Position numbers and translations under genes: made by a program | NCBI GenBank assembly: GCA_018665815.1 | Contig: JABJBP010000141.1 | Coordinates: 1-32,545, forward strand | Direction of reading: 5' to 3' | DNA: 32,545 nucleotides | Source: Rhodospirillaceae bacterium | Lineage (GTDB): Bacteria; Pseudomonadota; Alphaproteobacteria; Rhodospirillales; Casp-alpha2 | Part shown: piece after piece, positions 23,657 through 32,545 of the stretch | Numbering within the stretch: position 1 is the stretch's first letter | Layout of the letters: each line of letters begins with the position of its first letter | The notes under the pieces: generated by a model | What the model was told of the DNA's origin: nothing | What the model saw: only the letters and a program-made list of their open reading frames with translations | The model's database searches: none

Positions 23657-25428
23657 AGTGCCTCCTCTAATTCATCAATGAATCCGGAAACCACGCCCAG
23701 ACCCTTTTTCCAGAACCCCGGATCCGACGCATCAAGGCCGAAGGGCGCCAGCAATTCCTTGTGATGCATAGCGCCGCCTTGGGAAAGCATATCGAGATAC
23801 TTCGCCTGGAAACCCGGGTGACCGTCCTGGAAAACCGCATAAAGCGCGTTCACCAGACAATCACCGAAAGCATAAGCGTAAACATAGAACGGCACGTGGA
23901 TGAAGTGCAGCACGTATGCCCAGAGCATGCGGTAGTCGTCGTCAAAATTGAATACCGGCCCGAGGCTGCGGGTTTGGGTCTCCATCCAGATGTCGCCGAT
24001 GCGCTCCGCCGACAGCTCGCCATTCTGGCGTTCCGCGTGGACAACCGTTTCAAACTCATGGAAGGCGATTTGGCGGACCACCGTATTCAGCATGTCTTCG
24101 ACCTTGCCGGCCAACAGAACACGCTTTCGTGCCGGATCGTCCTCGGCGTCCAGCATGGCCCGGAAGGTCAGCATTTCGCCGAACACCGAGGCGGTCTCGG
24201 CCAAGGTCAGCGGCGTATTGCCCAGCAATAATCCTTGAGGCCCGGCCAGCACTTGGTGCACGCCGTGGCCCAGTTCGTGCGCTAACGTCATCACGTCACG
24301 CGATTTGCCGTGGAAGTTCAACAGAATATAGGGATGCGCCGAGGGCACGGTGGGGTGCGCGAAGGCTCCCGACGCCTTGCCTTCGCGGGCCGGCGCATCG
24401 ATCCAGGGCTTGGTGAAGAAATCCTCCGCCGTGCCGGCCATGGACGGGTCGAAATTGCGATACGCACCCAGCACGGTTTCGCGCGCTTCATCCCAGCTGA
24501 ACCGGCGCTCGGCGTCATCGGGCAAGGGCGCATTGCGGTCCCACCAATCCATCTTTTTGACGCCCATCCATTTGGCCTTGAGGCCATAATAGCGATGTGC
24601 CAGATCGGCGTAGCTGTCAGAGACCGCGCCAGCCAGGGCATCGACGACCTCGGTCTCGACCTTGTTGGCCATGTGCCGCGATTGCGCTGGTGTCTCAAAC
24701 TGGCGCCAGCGGTCCTCAATCTCTTTGTCCTTGGCAAGCGTATTGGTGATGGTCGTGAACAGGCGCTGGGTATCTTTCAGGCCGTTCGCCAAGGCCTTGC
24801 CTGCCACACGCCGTTTAGCGCCGTCTGAATCAGTTAACTGATTGAGGGTATCGGTTAGCGTGGTCTCCGTGCCGTCAATATCGAACCGAAGATGCGCCAA
24901 GGTTTCGTCGAACAGGCGCACCCAGGCGCCGCGCCCTGCGACCTCTTTTTCATGCAATAGTTTTTCAAGATTTTCGTCCAACTGGTGGGGTTTGAAAGCG
25001 CGGGTGTCATTGATCCACGGTGCATATCGGGCGGCGGCCGGGTCAGCCATCTGGGCCGTCAACGTCGCCTCATCCAGATCGTTCAATTCCAACGTAAAGA
25101 ACAAGACATCCGTGGTGATCGCATTGACGCGTTCTTGCAGGGTTTGAAAAAACTGGCCGATTTCGGCGTCAGTGGTGTTGATGGTGTGTAGCAATTGGCC
25201 ATAGCTCATCACCCGCTGGACGATCTCGCTCATCGCTTCATAGGCGGCGATGGCAACCCCAAGCCCGGCGCCGTCGAGGGACGCGAGCTTGCCTTGATAG
25301 GTATCCTTGAGAACGCCTGCGGCTTTTTCAGCGGCGTTTAAATCAAATTCCAGGCCGGGCGCCTCGGGGCCATCATAAAGATCGGCGAGGTCCCATTCCG
25401 GCAATTTCGCGGTGTTTTCGGATGACAT
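23653..25428 (-). CDS. pepF: M3 family oligoendopeptidase F
   Basis: 591 residues from ATG 25428, chosen because GGGAG lies 7 bp upstream; the longer frame adds an unlikely 30 residues. The zinc site is TLAHELGHGVHQVLA (HExxH near residue 384) with the downstream Glu ligand in LAETASVFGEML. Other family blocks are LLNFHGKSRDVMTLAHE and the C-terminal YAFGDCLVNALYAVFQDGHP plus FQAKYLDMLSQGG. The helical N-terminal half is also typical (WDLADLYDGPEAPGLEFDLN). It cleaves short cytosolic peptides. It is followed immediately by the UbiB-like gene and is divergent from the acyl-CoA synthetase, with a 97-bp shared promoter gap. Confidence 0.94.
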   Translation of the reverse strand: MSSENTAKLPEWDLADLYDGPEAPGLEFDLNAAEKAAGVLKDTYQGKLASLDGAGLGVAIAAYEAMSEIVQRVMSYGQLLHTINTTDAEIGQFFQTLQERVNAITTDVLFFTLELNDLDEATLTAQMADPAAARYAPWINDTRAFKPHQLDENLEKLLHEKEVAGRGAWVRLFDETLAHLRFDIDGTETTLTDTLNQLTDSDGAKRRVAGKALANGLKDTQRLFTTITNTLAKDKEIEDRWRQFETPAQSRHMANKVETEVVDALAGAVSDSYADLAHRYYGLKAKWMGVKKMDWWDRNAPLPDDAERRFSWDEARETVLGAYRNFDPSMAGTAEDFFTKPWIDAPAREGKASGAFAHPTVPSAHPYILLNFHGKSRDVMTLAHELGHGVHQVLAGPQGLLLGNTPLTLAETASVFGEMLTFRAMLDAEDDPARKRVLLAGKVEDMLNTVVRQIAFHEFETVVHAERQNGELSAERIGDIWMETQTRSLGPVFNFDDDYRMLWAYVLHFIHVPFYVYAYAFGDCLVNALYAVFQDGHPGFQAKYLDMLSQGGAMHHKELLAPFGLDASDPGFWKKGLGVVSGFIDELEEAL

Positions 25429-25525
25429 GCATGAACTCCCTTTATCCAGGGCATATAAGGGTGGAAATGCGGCGCCGCAACGGCAATCATGTGGAACGCG
25501 CAATTTGACGGGAGGCAATTGCGAG

Positions 25526-27337
25526 ATGACAGATACCGGCGGCGGCTATGCATGGGCCAATCTAGCGGCCATGTTCTACGATCAAGTCGACAAATACGGC
25601 GACAAACCAATGCTATGGGCGAAGCGCGACGGCACCTACAGAGCGCTGTCGTGGGGCGACGTAGCGGCCCGGGTCACGGGCCTGGCACGCGGCCTCCAGC
25701 AATTGGGCGTCGAGCCCGGTGACCGGGTTGTTCTGGTGTCGGAAAACCGGCCCGCCTGGCTGGTCGCCGATATCGCAATCATGAGCATCGGCGCGATCAC
25801 GGTCCCGGCTTACACGACCAATACCGAAGCCGATCATCTGCATATTCTGGAAGACAGTGGTGCCAAAGGGGCCATCGTATCGACGAAGCGCCTAGCTGAA
25901 CGCCTGATCCCGGCCGCGGCTAAGGCAGCCGAACTTAGCTTCGTCATTGCCATGGACCCGCCCGACGGCTCGGCGCCGGAAAATGTTGATGTTCTGGCGC
26001 TTGATAAAATTCTCGAGATGGGCCGGGCCGCGCACACGAACATTGTCGAATTGTCACGCCAATGGCCGATGAATGACACTGCGTGCATCATCTACACATC
26101 GGGCACCGGCGGCGCGCCGAAGGGTGTCATGCTGTCGCACCGCGCACTTTTTCACAATTGTATGGGTGCCGTCGATGCATTGAAGGAAATGAACTTAGGC
26201 GATGAGGTGTTCCTGTCCTTCCTGCCGTTGTCACATTCTTATGAGCACATGGCCGGGCAGTTCTTCCCGATTTGCATCGGCGCCGAAATTTATTACGCCC
26301 AAGGCATTGAAACCCTGGCCGCCAATATGCTGGAAGCCCGCCCAACAATCATGACAGCCGTGCCACGCCTATACGAATCCCTGCATCAACGGATTTCTTT
26401 AGGCGTCAAAAAAGCCGGCGGCACCAAGGAAAAAATGTTTAACGCGGCACTGGAATTGGGCCGGCGCAAGTTCGAAGACACAAGCTCACTGGGGCTCATT
26501 GACCGCCTCAAAGATCGGGTTCTGGACAAGCTGGTCCGCGACAAAGTACGTGGACGGTTCGGCGGGCGGCTGAAGGCACTGGTTTCGGGCGGCGCGCCGC
26601 TGAACCCGGAACTCGGCATGTTCTTCACGGCGCTGGGCTTGCGTATTCTACAAGGCTACGGCCAAACCGAGACCGCGCCGCTGATCAGCGTCAACCGGGC
26701 GTCCAGTTTGAAACTTCATACCGTCGGCCCGGCGGTCGCCAATACGCATGTGAAGATCGCCGATGACGGTGAAATTCTGGCCAGCGGCGATTTGGTGATG
26801 ACCGGCTATTGGCGAAACGACGACGCCACGAATGCAACCCTGATCGACGGCTGGGTGCATACCGGCGACATCGGCCATTTCGATGACGACGGCCATCTGG
26901 TGATCACCGATCGCAAGAAAGACATCATCGTCAATTCCGGCGGCGACAACATCGCCCCGCAACGCGTCGAAGGCATCATCTGTATTGAACCTGAAATCGC
27001 GCAAGCCGTCGTCTTCGGTGACAAACGCCCGCACCTGGTCGCACTCGTCGTCCCCGATGACGCCTGGCTCAAAGAATGGGCCGCGGGCAATGGAAAATCC
27101 GGCGGCCTCAACGAACTGGCCGGCAATCCGGAATTGGCCAAGGCACTGATCAAGGCACTGGGCCCAGTCATGGAACGCATCAACCAAAACCTGTCGCCCA
27201 TCGAAAAAGTCCGCCGCATCGTCTTGGCCGACGAGCCGTTCTCCATCGACAACGAACAAATGACGCCGACCATGAAAACCCGGCGGCATAAGATTAAAGA
27301 AGTGTATGGGAATCGCGTGGAAGCGCTTTATCGCTGA
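25526..27337 (+). CDS. Long-chain fatty acid--CoA ligase (AMP-forming)
   Basis: 603 residues from ATG 25526 with GGGAGG 10 bp upstream. The AMP-binding motif IIYTSGTGGAPKGVMLSH is at about residue 188, with RPTIMTAVPRLYESLHQR, LKALVSGGAPLNPELGMFFT, ILQGYGQTETAPLIS, GWVHTGDIGHFDDDGHLVIT and the C-terminal hinge DRKKDIIVNSGGDNIAPQRV. The linker insertion between the two halves (KAGGTKEKMFNAALELGRRK) is typical of the long-chain FAA1-type group rather than FadD proper. It activates fatty acids to acyl-CoA for degradation or lipid synthesis, probably at the inner membrane. It is divergent from pepF. No beta-oxidation genes are near. Confidence 0.93.
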   Translation: MTDTGGGYAWANLAAMFYDQVDKYGDKPMLWAKRDGTYRALSWGDVAARVTGLARGLQQLGVEPGDRVVLVSENRPAWLVADIAIMSIGAITVPAYTTNTEADHLHILEDSGAKGAIVSTKRLAERLIPAAAKAAELSFVIAMDPPDGSAPENVDVLALDKILEMGRAAHTNIVELSRQWPMNDTACIIYTSGTGGAPKGVMLSHRALFHNCMGAVDALKEMNLGDEVFLSFLPLSHSYEHMAGQFFPICIGAEIYYAQGIETLAANMLEARPTIMTAVPRLYESLHQRISLGVKKAGGTKEKMFNAALELGRRKFEDTSSLGLIDRLKDRVLDKLVRDKVRGRFGGRLKALVSGGAPLNPELGMFFTALGLRILQGYGQTETAPLISVNRASSLKLHTVGPAVANTHVKIADDGEILASGDLVMTGYWRNDDATNATLIDGWVHTGDIGHFDDDGHLVITDRKKDIIVNSGGDNIAPQRVEGIICIEPEIAQAVVFGDKRPHLVALVVPDDAWLKEWAAGNGKSGGLNELAGNPELAKALIKALGPVMERINQNLSPIEKVRRIVLADEPFSIDNEQMTPTMKTRRHKIKEVYGNRVEALYR

Positions 27338-27405
27338 TTGCCACGTCTGAATTACATCGTGGAGATGGCTGGGGACGCAGTCTCACGCGAAACCGTCTCC
27401 GATGA

Positions 27406-27436
27406 TTTCCCTGTTTAACAGGGAAAAAACAGGGAA
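27406..27436. repeat. CAGGGAAA hairpin plus direct copy
   Basis: TTTCCCTG (27406-27413) and CAGGGAAA (27419-27426) form an 8-bp stem with a 5-base loop, followed by a further ACAGGGAAA copy 11 bp on (27429-27437). It lies 69 bp after the acyl-CoA ligase stop and could end its transcription, but the same motif recurs in the phased array at 27525-27608 and in inverted form at 27510, so it belongs to that repeat family. Confidence 0.65.
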
Positions 27437-27524
27437 ATTTCGCGATTTCTTCATCACATCGTCCTATTAAAGCTCGAAAAACGGCAATATTCTGCGGTTC
27501 TATGTGAAAATTCCCTAAACAATT

Positions 27525-27608
27525 AACAGGGAAAATTATTTCTCGAACAGGGAATTCAGTTCGACGATCAGGGAATTGAATTCTCAGATCAGGGTTTTCC
27601 TGTAAGCG
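27525..27608 (+). repeat. Four direct repeats at exact 21-bp spacing (CAGGG iterons)
   Basis: Units start at 27525, 27546, 27567 and 27588: AACAGGGAAAATT, AACAGGGAATTCAG, ATCAGGGAATTGAA and ATCAGGGTTTTCC. The core A-W-CAGGG-AATT is conserved while the rest varies. A degenerate fifth CAGGAA begins at 27612. Two helical turns per unit places every site on the same DNA face, as in iterons or cooperative operator arrays. Just downstream is the orphan recombinase-tail gene. The stretch 27338-27629 holds no other gene that I can see. Confidence 0.8.
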
Positions 27609-27629
27609 TCCCAGGAACGCACACTATTC

Positions 27630-27959
27630 TTGGGCGAGGATAATCTGATCATTGACACGGTCGAGACGAAAAATGCGGCCGACCCGGACCTATGCAAACT
27701 CATCGCACAAGCCCGCATTGCCTTCGATATGTTGGCAGAAGCTAAAGCTGCCAATCTTGATGACCTGTCTGAGCAGATTGGACTGCACCGAAACACCCTA
27801 TCGCGGATCCTTCCACTGGCGTTCTTGGCGCCAAGAATTGTCGAAGATATTCTTGCAGGAAAACAACCGCCGGAACTGACGACAAAAGCCCTCAAGGCTC
27901 TGTCTCCCCTACCCGCGTGCTGGAAAAAACAGCAGCAAATCTTGGCAACCTCGGCCTAA
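27630..27959 (+). CDS. Orphan C-terminal domain of a large serine recombinase family (remnant or small stand-alone gene)
   Basis: 109 residues, start uncertain (TTG 27630). The sequence LCKLIAQARIAFDMLAEAKA, DLSEQIGLHRNTLSRILPLA, FLAPRIVEDILAGKQPPELT matches the tail that I know from many rhizobial zinc-ribbon serine recombinases: an LIA-x-A helix, a helix-turn-helix with RxLPLAFLAP and a final I-L-x-G-x-QP-x-x-LT. The catalytic resolvase domain and the zinc ribbon are absent here. The tail normally ends in a LPLDW-x-EQ-x-x-LGF block; here it reads SPLPACWKKQQQILATSA. It lies between the phased CAGGG repeats and a tRNA gene, a typical integration neighbourhood. It is either a decayed recombinase or an independent small DNA-binding protein. 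Confidence 0.6.
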   Translation: MGEDNLIIDTVETKNAADPDLCKLIAQARIAFDMLAEAKAANLDDLSEQIGLHRNTLSRILPLAFLAPRIVEDILAGKQPPELTTKALKALSPLPACWKKQQQILATSA

Positions 27960-28137
27960 GTTCTGCTCATTCTTCGAAAAGTGTGACCTCTGGATGCTGC
28001 CTCCAGAGACTTCTGGCGGAATGCCGTCAAATCCAATCTTGGATACAGTCTCTACCCAAACCACCATACCCCAAATGCCCCGGGTCCGCGGGCTTTGAGC
28101 CATGACAACGATAATCGGTGGTTCGCTTGGAAAAGAT

Positions 28138-28212
28138 TGGCTGGGGTACCAGGACTCGAACCTGGAATACTAGAATCAGAATCTAGCGTGTTGCCAATTA
28201 CACCATACCCCA
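28138..28212 (-). tRNA. tRNA-Gln (anticodon CUG)
   Basis: On the minus strand the gene begins TGGGGTATGG and ends TACCCCAGCCA. The 7-bp acceptor stem pairs TGGGGTA with TACCCCA, the anticodon stem CTAGA/TCTAG encloses TTCTGAT (anticodon CTG), the T arm is CCAGG-TTCGAGT-CCTGG, the discriminator is G and CCA is encoded. It has all features of a functional glutamine tRNA. The gap between it and the Ppx gene (28213-28413) shows no gene I can support. The region 27960-28137 also looks non-coding. Confidence 0.97.
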
Positions 28213-28413
28213 TCCGGGCCCTTTCGGGCGTCGCGGCCGATGTGGTGCCCGAATTCCCCATACATAGCCGGACCGGTGGAAAACGCAATAGCCCGGCACG
28301 CGGCACCGGAACACACCGAAATTTCAAGCCCGTCGCCGAGCCCCGCATTTGCCACCAAATTTGGGCGGTGATAGGTTTGTCAGAGCCGACGTCAGTCAGA
28401 AAACGGGGATAAA

Positions 28414-29475
28414 GTGGGGAGCGATCATCAGCGCCGCCAAAAGCCGCAAGGCCAACGCCGGAAACATCGGCGCCGGCCCGCTGATGTTCCCGAGTATGCG
28501 GCCATCGACCTTGGTACCAATTCCTGCCGCATGCTGATCGGGCGCCCATGCGATGGCGGCTTTTTCGTCGTTGACGGGTTTTCTCGGATCGTCCGGTTGG
28601 GCGAAGCATTGGCGGAGACCGGCGCGCTGCAAGAAACAGCCATGGCTCGTACTATTGAAGCCCTGAAAATTTGCGCGGAAAAGATCAAAAGCCGTAATGT
28701 GCGCCATGTCCGCGCCGTCGCAACTGCCGCATGCCGCCACGCCGACAACGGCGACGCGTTTGTCAAACGCGTCCTGGCCGAAACCGGTCTGGAACTAACG
28801 ACAATCTCCGCCGATGACGAGGCGCAATTGACCCTAAGCGGGTGCGCACCGCTGTTGGACACTGGCCATCCCCACGGCCTTTTGTTCGACATCGGTGGCG
28901 GCAGCACCGAAATTACCTGGGTTGAAACGGCCGCCAATCAAACGCCAAGATCGTTGAATGTCCTGTCGATCCCGTTGGGCGTCGTGACCTTAGCCGAATC
29001 CTATGGTGGCGATTTACTCTGCGCCAATCAGTTTGAAGAGATCATTGAGCGCCTGGATGCCGATCTCGCGCCGTTTTCCACATCCAACGGCATTTGCTCC
29101 GCGGTCGCAGACAATCAGGTCCAAATGATCGGCACATCGGGGACGATGACGACGCTGGGTGCATTGCATCTAGGCCTGACGCGCTATGACCGCAGCCGGG
29201 TCGACGGCCTGAGCATTGATATGGCGCATGTGCGTGCGCAATCGGCACGTTTCTCGGAATTGGATTGCCAGACCCGCGAGGCGATGCCCTGCATCGGGGC
29301 GGGGCGCGCCGATCTGATGCTGATGGGGTGCGCGGTGCTGGCCGCGATCACCCGACGCTGGCCAGTGGACGCCATTCGGGTTGCCGACCGCGGCATCCGC
29401 GACGGCTTGATCATGGAGATGATCGCCGGCCGAAGTAGTACGAATGACCGGAAATCTCTGGCACACGCCTCATAA
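28414..29475 (+). CDS. Ppx/GppA family phosphatase
   Basis: 353 residues from GTG 28414 behind GGGGA. An N-terminal basic tail of about 28 residues (rich in Arg, Gln and Lys) precedes the ASKHA ATPase-type core: YAAIDLGTNSCRMLIGRP (phosphate 1), RAVATAACRHADN, ISADDEAQLTLSGC, GLLFDIGGGSTEITWVE (phosphate 2), LSIPLGVVTLAE and MIGTSGTMTTLGALHLGL. It lacks the C-terminal HD domain of E. coli enzymes, normal for the alphaproteobacterial branch. It hydrolyses polyphosphate or pppGpp, so could act in stringent response control. It is followed by rlmE on the same strand after 73 bp. Confidence 0.92.
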   Translation: MGSDHQRRQKPQGQRRKHRRRPADVPEYAAIDLGTNSCRMLIGRPCDGGFFVVDGFSRIVRLGEALAETGALQETAMARTIEALKICAEKIKSRNVRHVRAVATAACRHADNGDAFVKRVLAETGLELTTISADDEAQLTLSGCAPLLDTGHPHGLLFDIGGGSTEITWVETAANQTPRSLNVLSIPLGVVTLAESYGGDLLCANQFEEIIERLDADLAPFSTSNGICSAVADNQVQMIGTSGTMTTLGALHLGLTRYDRSRVDGLSIDMAHVRAQSARFSELDCQTREAMPCIGAGRADLMLMGCAVLAAITRRWPVDAIRVADRGIRDGLIMEMIAGRSSTNDRKSLAHAS

Positions 29476-29548
29476 TTATTCATTCCTTTAATGCGCAGCG
29501 TTGATCCGACGCTAGCGGGAGTGGAACAAATCTGGTAGATGGCGGGCT

Positions 29549-30340
29549 ATGTGCGCTGATAAACCCAAACCACCGCCCGGCCAACGTCGCCCCCGAGAGG
29601 GCGCCGGCGGGACGTCGGGCAAAGGGTCGGGCAAAGGCAAGGGCCGCGGCGCCCGCGTCAGCGGTCGCCAATTGGCGACCCGTGTAAAAACCGCGCGCGG
29701 CCGCAAAACTTCATCAACCCGTTGGCTGAAACGCCAACTCAATGATCCTTATGTCACCGAAGCGGGCCGCCTGGGTTACCGATCACGCGCCGCGTTCAAG
29801 TTGGCCGAACTCGACGACCGGTTCAATTTTCTGAAACCCGGCCTGCGCATCGTTGATCTGGGGGCGGCGCCAGGCGGCTGGTCGCAAGTTGCCGTCGAGC
29901 GGGTGAATGCGCTGGGTGATCGAGGCGGCAAGGTGGGCCGTGTCGTCGGCATTGATTTGCAGGAAATGGAAACCGTCGCCGGCGCCGATCTGTTGCAGGG
30001 TGATTTCCTTGATGAGGCCGCCGTGGCGCGGCTGCTAACGGCACTGGATGGCCCGGCTGATATCGTGCTGTCTGACATGGCAGCCCAAACCACCGGGCAC
30101 ACGGCAACCGACCACCTGCGGATCATGGGCCTGTTGGAGGCCGCCGTTGATTTCGCCGCCGAAGTGCTGGCGCCGAGCGGCGCCTTTATCGGCAAGGTGT
30201 TAAAGGGCGGCACTGAAAACCAATTGCTGATCGGCCTGAAGCGTGATTTCCGCACGGTGCGCCATGCCAAACCTCCGGCCAGCCGTGACAGTTCGGCAGA
30301 ATCCTACGTCATCGCCCAGGGATTCCGGCGGCGAAGTTAA
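29549..30340 (+). CDS. rlmE: 23S rRNA (uridine-2'-O-)-methyltransferase RlmE
   Basis: 263 residues. The catalytic tetrad K-D-K-E is visible: Lys in [13 protein letters not shown], Asp in [14 protein letters not shown], Lys in [11 protein letters not shown] and Glu in [13 protein letters not shown]. The SAM motif is [14 protein letters not shown]. It 2'-O-methylates U2552 of 23S rRNA, a late 50S assembly step. Compared with the roughly 209-residue E. coli protein, it has an additional N-terminal tail of about 50 residues, rich in Gly, Lys, Arg and Pro ([20 protein letters not shown]), which probably binds rRNA. It follows Ppx/GppA and precedes guaB, a common alphaproteobacterial order. Confidence 0.95.
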   Translation: MCADKPKPPPGQRRPREGAGGTSGKGSGKGKGRGARVSGRQLATRVKTARGRKTSSTRWLKRQLNDPYVTEAGRLGYRSRAAFKLAELDDRFNFLKPGLRIVDLGAAPGGWSQVAVERVNALGDRGGKVGRVVGIDLQEMETVAGADLLQGDFLDEAAVARLLTALDGPADIVLSDMAAQTTGHTATDHLRIMGLLEAAVDFAAEVLAPSGAFIGKVLKGGTENQLLIGLKRDFRTVRHAKPPASRDSSAESYVIAQGFRRRS

Positions 30341-30390
30341 ATCGGCACATATTAAAGTCCATGAAATCCCGGCTGAACCGCCGTTGCCGC

Positions 30391-30418
30391 TTGGCAACCG
30401 GGGCTTTGTATGTATATT
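30391..30418 (+). promoter_or_regulatory. Candidate guaB promoter
   Basis: TTGGCA (30391-30396) and TATATT (30413-30418) are separated by 16 bp, giving a start site about 30 bp before the guaB ATG. The -35 element overlaps the right arm of a short hairpin (GTTGCC-GCTT-GGCAAC, 30383-30398), which could mark the rlmE end or modulate the promoter. Confidence 0.45.
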
Positions 30419-30420
30419 GA

Positions 30421-31935
<1,515 letters not shown>

Positions 31936-31989
31936 GCGCGCCAGCATTCAAACTGATGCCGCGAATTTTATTCGCAAGGCAGAACAATC

Positions 31990-32545
31990 ATGATTCCTCA
32001 AGCACGCGTTGTAATCGTCGGCGGCGGCATGATGGGCTGCGGGCTTTTTTATCATCTCGCCGAAGAAGGCTGGACGGATTGCGTCCTGATCGAAAAGGCT
32101 GAGCTGACCTCGGGCTCCACCTGGCATGCCGCTGGTCTTTGTCCAAGCTTCGTTGGCAACTATGCGATGGCCCAAATTCACCACTACGGGAATACGCTCT
32201 ATCCACAATTGGAGGAAATGACGGGACAGTACGTCAGCTGGCATGGCTAGGGTGGCATCCGCCTCGCGTTCAACGAGGCTGAAGCTGACTGGTTCCGCCA
32301 CGTCGCCGGCTTCGCACCAATTATCGGCTTCGATATGGAAATCATCGACGCCGCGGAAATCAAGCGCCTGTTTCCATATATTGAGACCGATGGTGTCGTC
32401 TGTGGCGCGCACACGACCATGGACGGTCATGTCGATCCGGCTGGATGTTGCAACGCGCTCGCCACCGGTGCGCGCACCATGGGCGCGTCGATCCAGCGCC
32501 ACACCCGTGTTACCGATATCAACCTGTTGCCATCCGGTGCATGGG
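31990..32545 (+). pseudogene. DAO-family FAD oxidoreductase (dimethylglycine/sarcosine dehydrogenase-like), in-frame TAG, runs off the window
   Basis: From ATG 31990 the protein starts QARVVIVGGGMMGCGLFYHL, the FAD-binding GxGxxG, then LIEKAELTSGSTWHAAGLCP, the His-containing covalent-flavin-type block of dimethylglycine and sarcosine dehydrogenases. After QYVSWHG it meets TAG at 32248-32250, and the same frame continues GGIRLAFNEAEADWFRHVAG, IIDAAEIKRLFPYIETDG, GHVDPAGCCNALATGARTMG to the window end without another stop. Family members read GCGSLRLA or GTGSLRLA here, so a single codon became amber. The C-terminal GcvT domain, if present, lies outside the window. It is 54 bp downstream of guaB, probably with its own promoter. 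Confidence 0.85.

Noticed and set aside
26648-27289. 213-aa minus-strand ORF inside the acyl-CoA ligase gene
   Set aside because: Antisense to the conserved hinge and C-terminal domain of the ligase; His/Asp-rich composition typical of shadows.
27525-27622. CRISPR array
   Set aside because: The repeats share only about 10 bp and the unit is 21 bp, too short for repeat-spacer structure; no cas genes are present.
28176-28358. 60-aa minus-strand ORF overlapping the tRNA
   Set aside because: It runs into the tRNA-Gln gene (the CNWQH peptide is tRNA sequence read as codons), a common false ORF.
30383-30398. Intrinsic terminator after rlmE
   Set aside because: The stem is only 6 bp, no U-run follows, and it overlaps a good -35 element for guaB.

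Overview
The window looks like a chromosomal segment of a GC-rich alphaproteobacterium, probably of Rhodospirillales type. The reasons are the compact serS-surE-pcm-nlpD block, a DUF815 ATPase, DUF1127 small proteins, a basic N-terminal extension on the Ppx/GppA homologue, a three-subunit xanthine-dehydrogenase-family operon and strong G/C preference at third codon positions. No species can be named from the sequence alone.

Layout. 1-1100 is a scrambled zone: the 3' end of an IS256-type transposase with a perfect 30-bp palindrome at its stop, a globin-like gene fragment, an inverted 283-bp copy of part of an FkbM methyltransferase gene, and a decapitated formyltransferase with an in-frame stop. 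1178-2940 holds the intact FkbM gene and a glycosyltransferase-like gene, the remains of a surface-glycan cluster. 3127-7490 is a glutathione S-transferase convergent with a molybdenum hydroxylase operon (FAD, 2Fe-2S and Mo subunits). 7690-14696 is an accessory stretch: a broken CmcJ-like oxidoreductase, a frameshifted YafY/WYL regulator with a striking palindromic operator, DUF1127, GNAT, an SMP-30 lactonase, a DUF815 ATPase, a 250-bp palindromic repeat element, two secreted proteins and a frameshifted BLUF photoreceptor. 14758-18623 is the conserved nlpD-pcm-surE-serS block. 18731-22280 has a damaged secreted protein, beta-carbonic anhydrase, a YHS protein with an in-frame TGA and a histidine kinase broken at a nine-C tract. 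22277-27337 holds an UbiB-like kinase, PepF peptidase and long-chain acyl-CoA synthetase. 27400-28212 is a mobile-element scar: AACAGGGAA repeats at exact 21-bp spacing, an orphan recombinase-tail domain and tRNA-Gln(CUG). 28414-32545 carries Ppx/GppA, RlmE, GuaB and a DAO-family oxidoreductase with an in-frame TAG.

The most notable property is the number of single-lesion genes: four in-frame stops (TAA, TAG, TGA, TAG) and four apparent frameshifts, all in accessory genes, while serS, surE, pcm, guaB, rlmE, pepF and the Mo-hydroxylase operon are intact. This suggests ongoing gene decay, though sequence or assembly error cannot be excluded for the frameshifts. The best candidates for undescribed biology are the 21-bp phased repeat array with its orphan recombinase tail, the inverted FkbM repeats that could flip a 623-bp segment, the poly-C tract in the sensor kinase, and the palindromic intergenic element at 12753-13002. 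I found no clear new multi-gene system.
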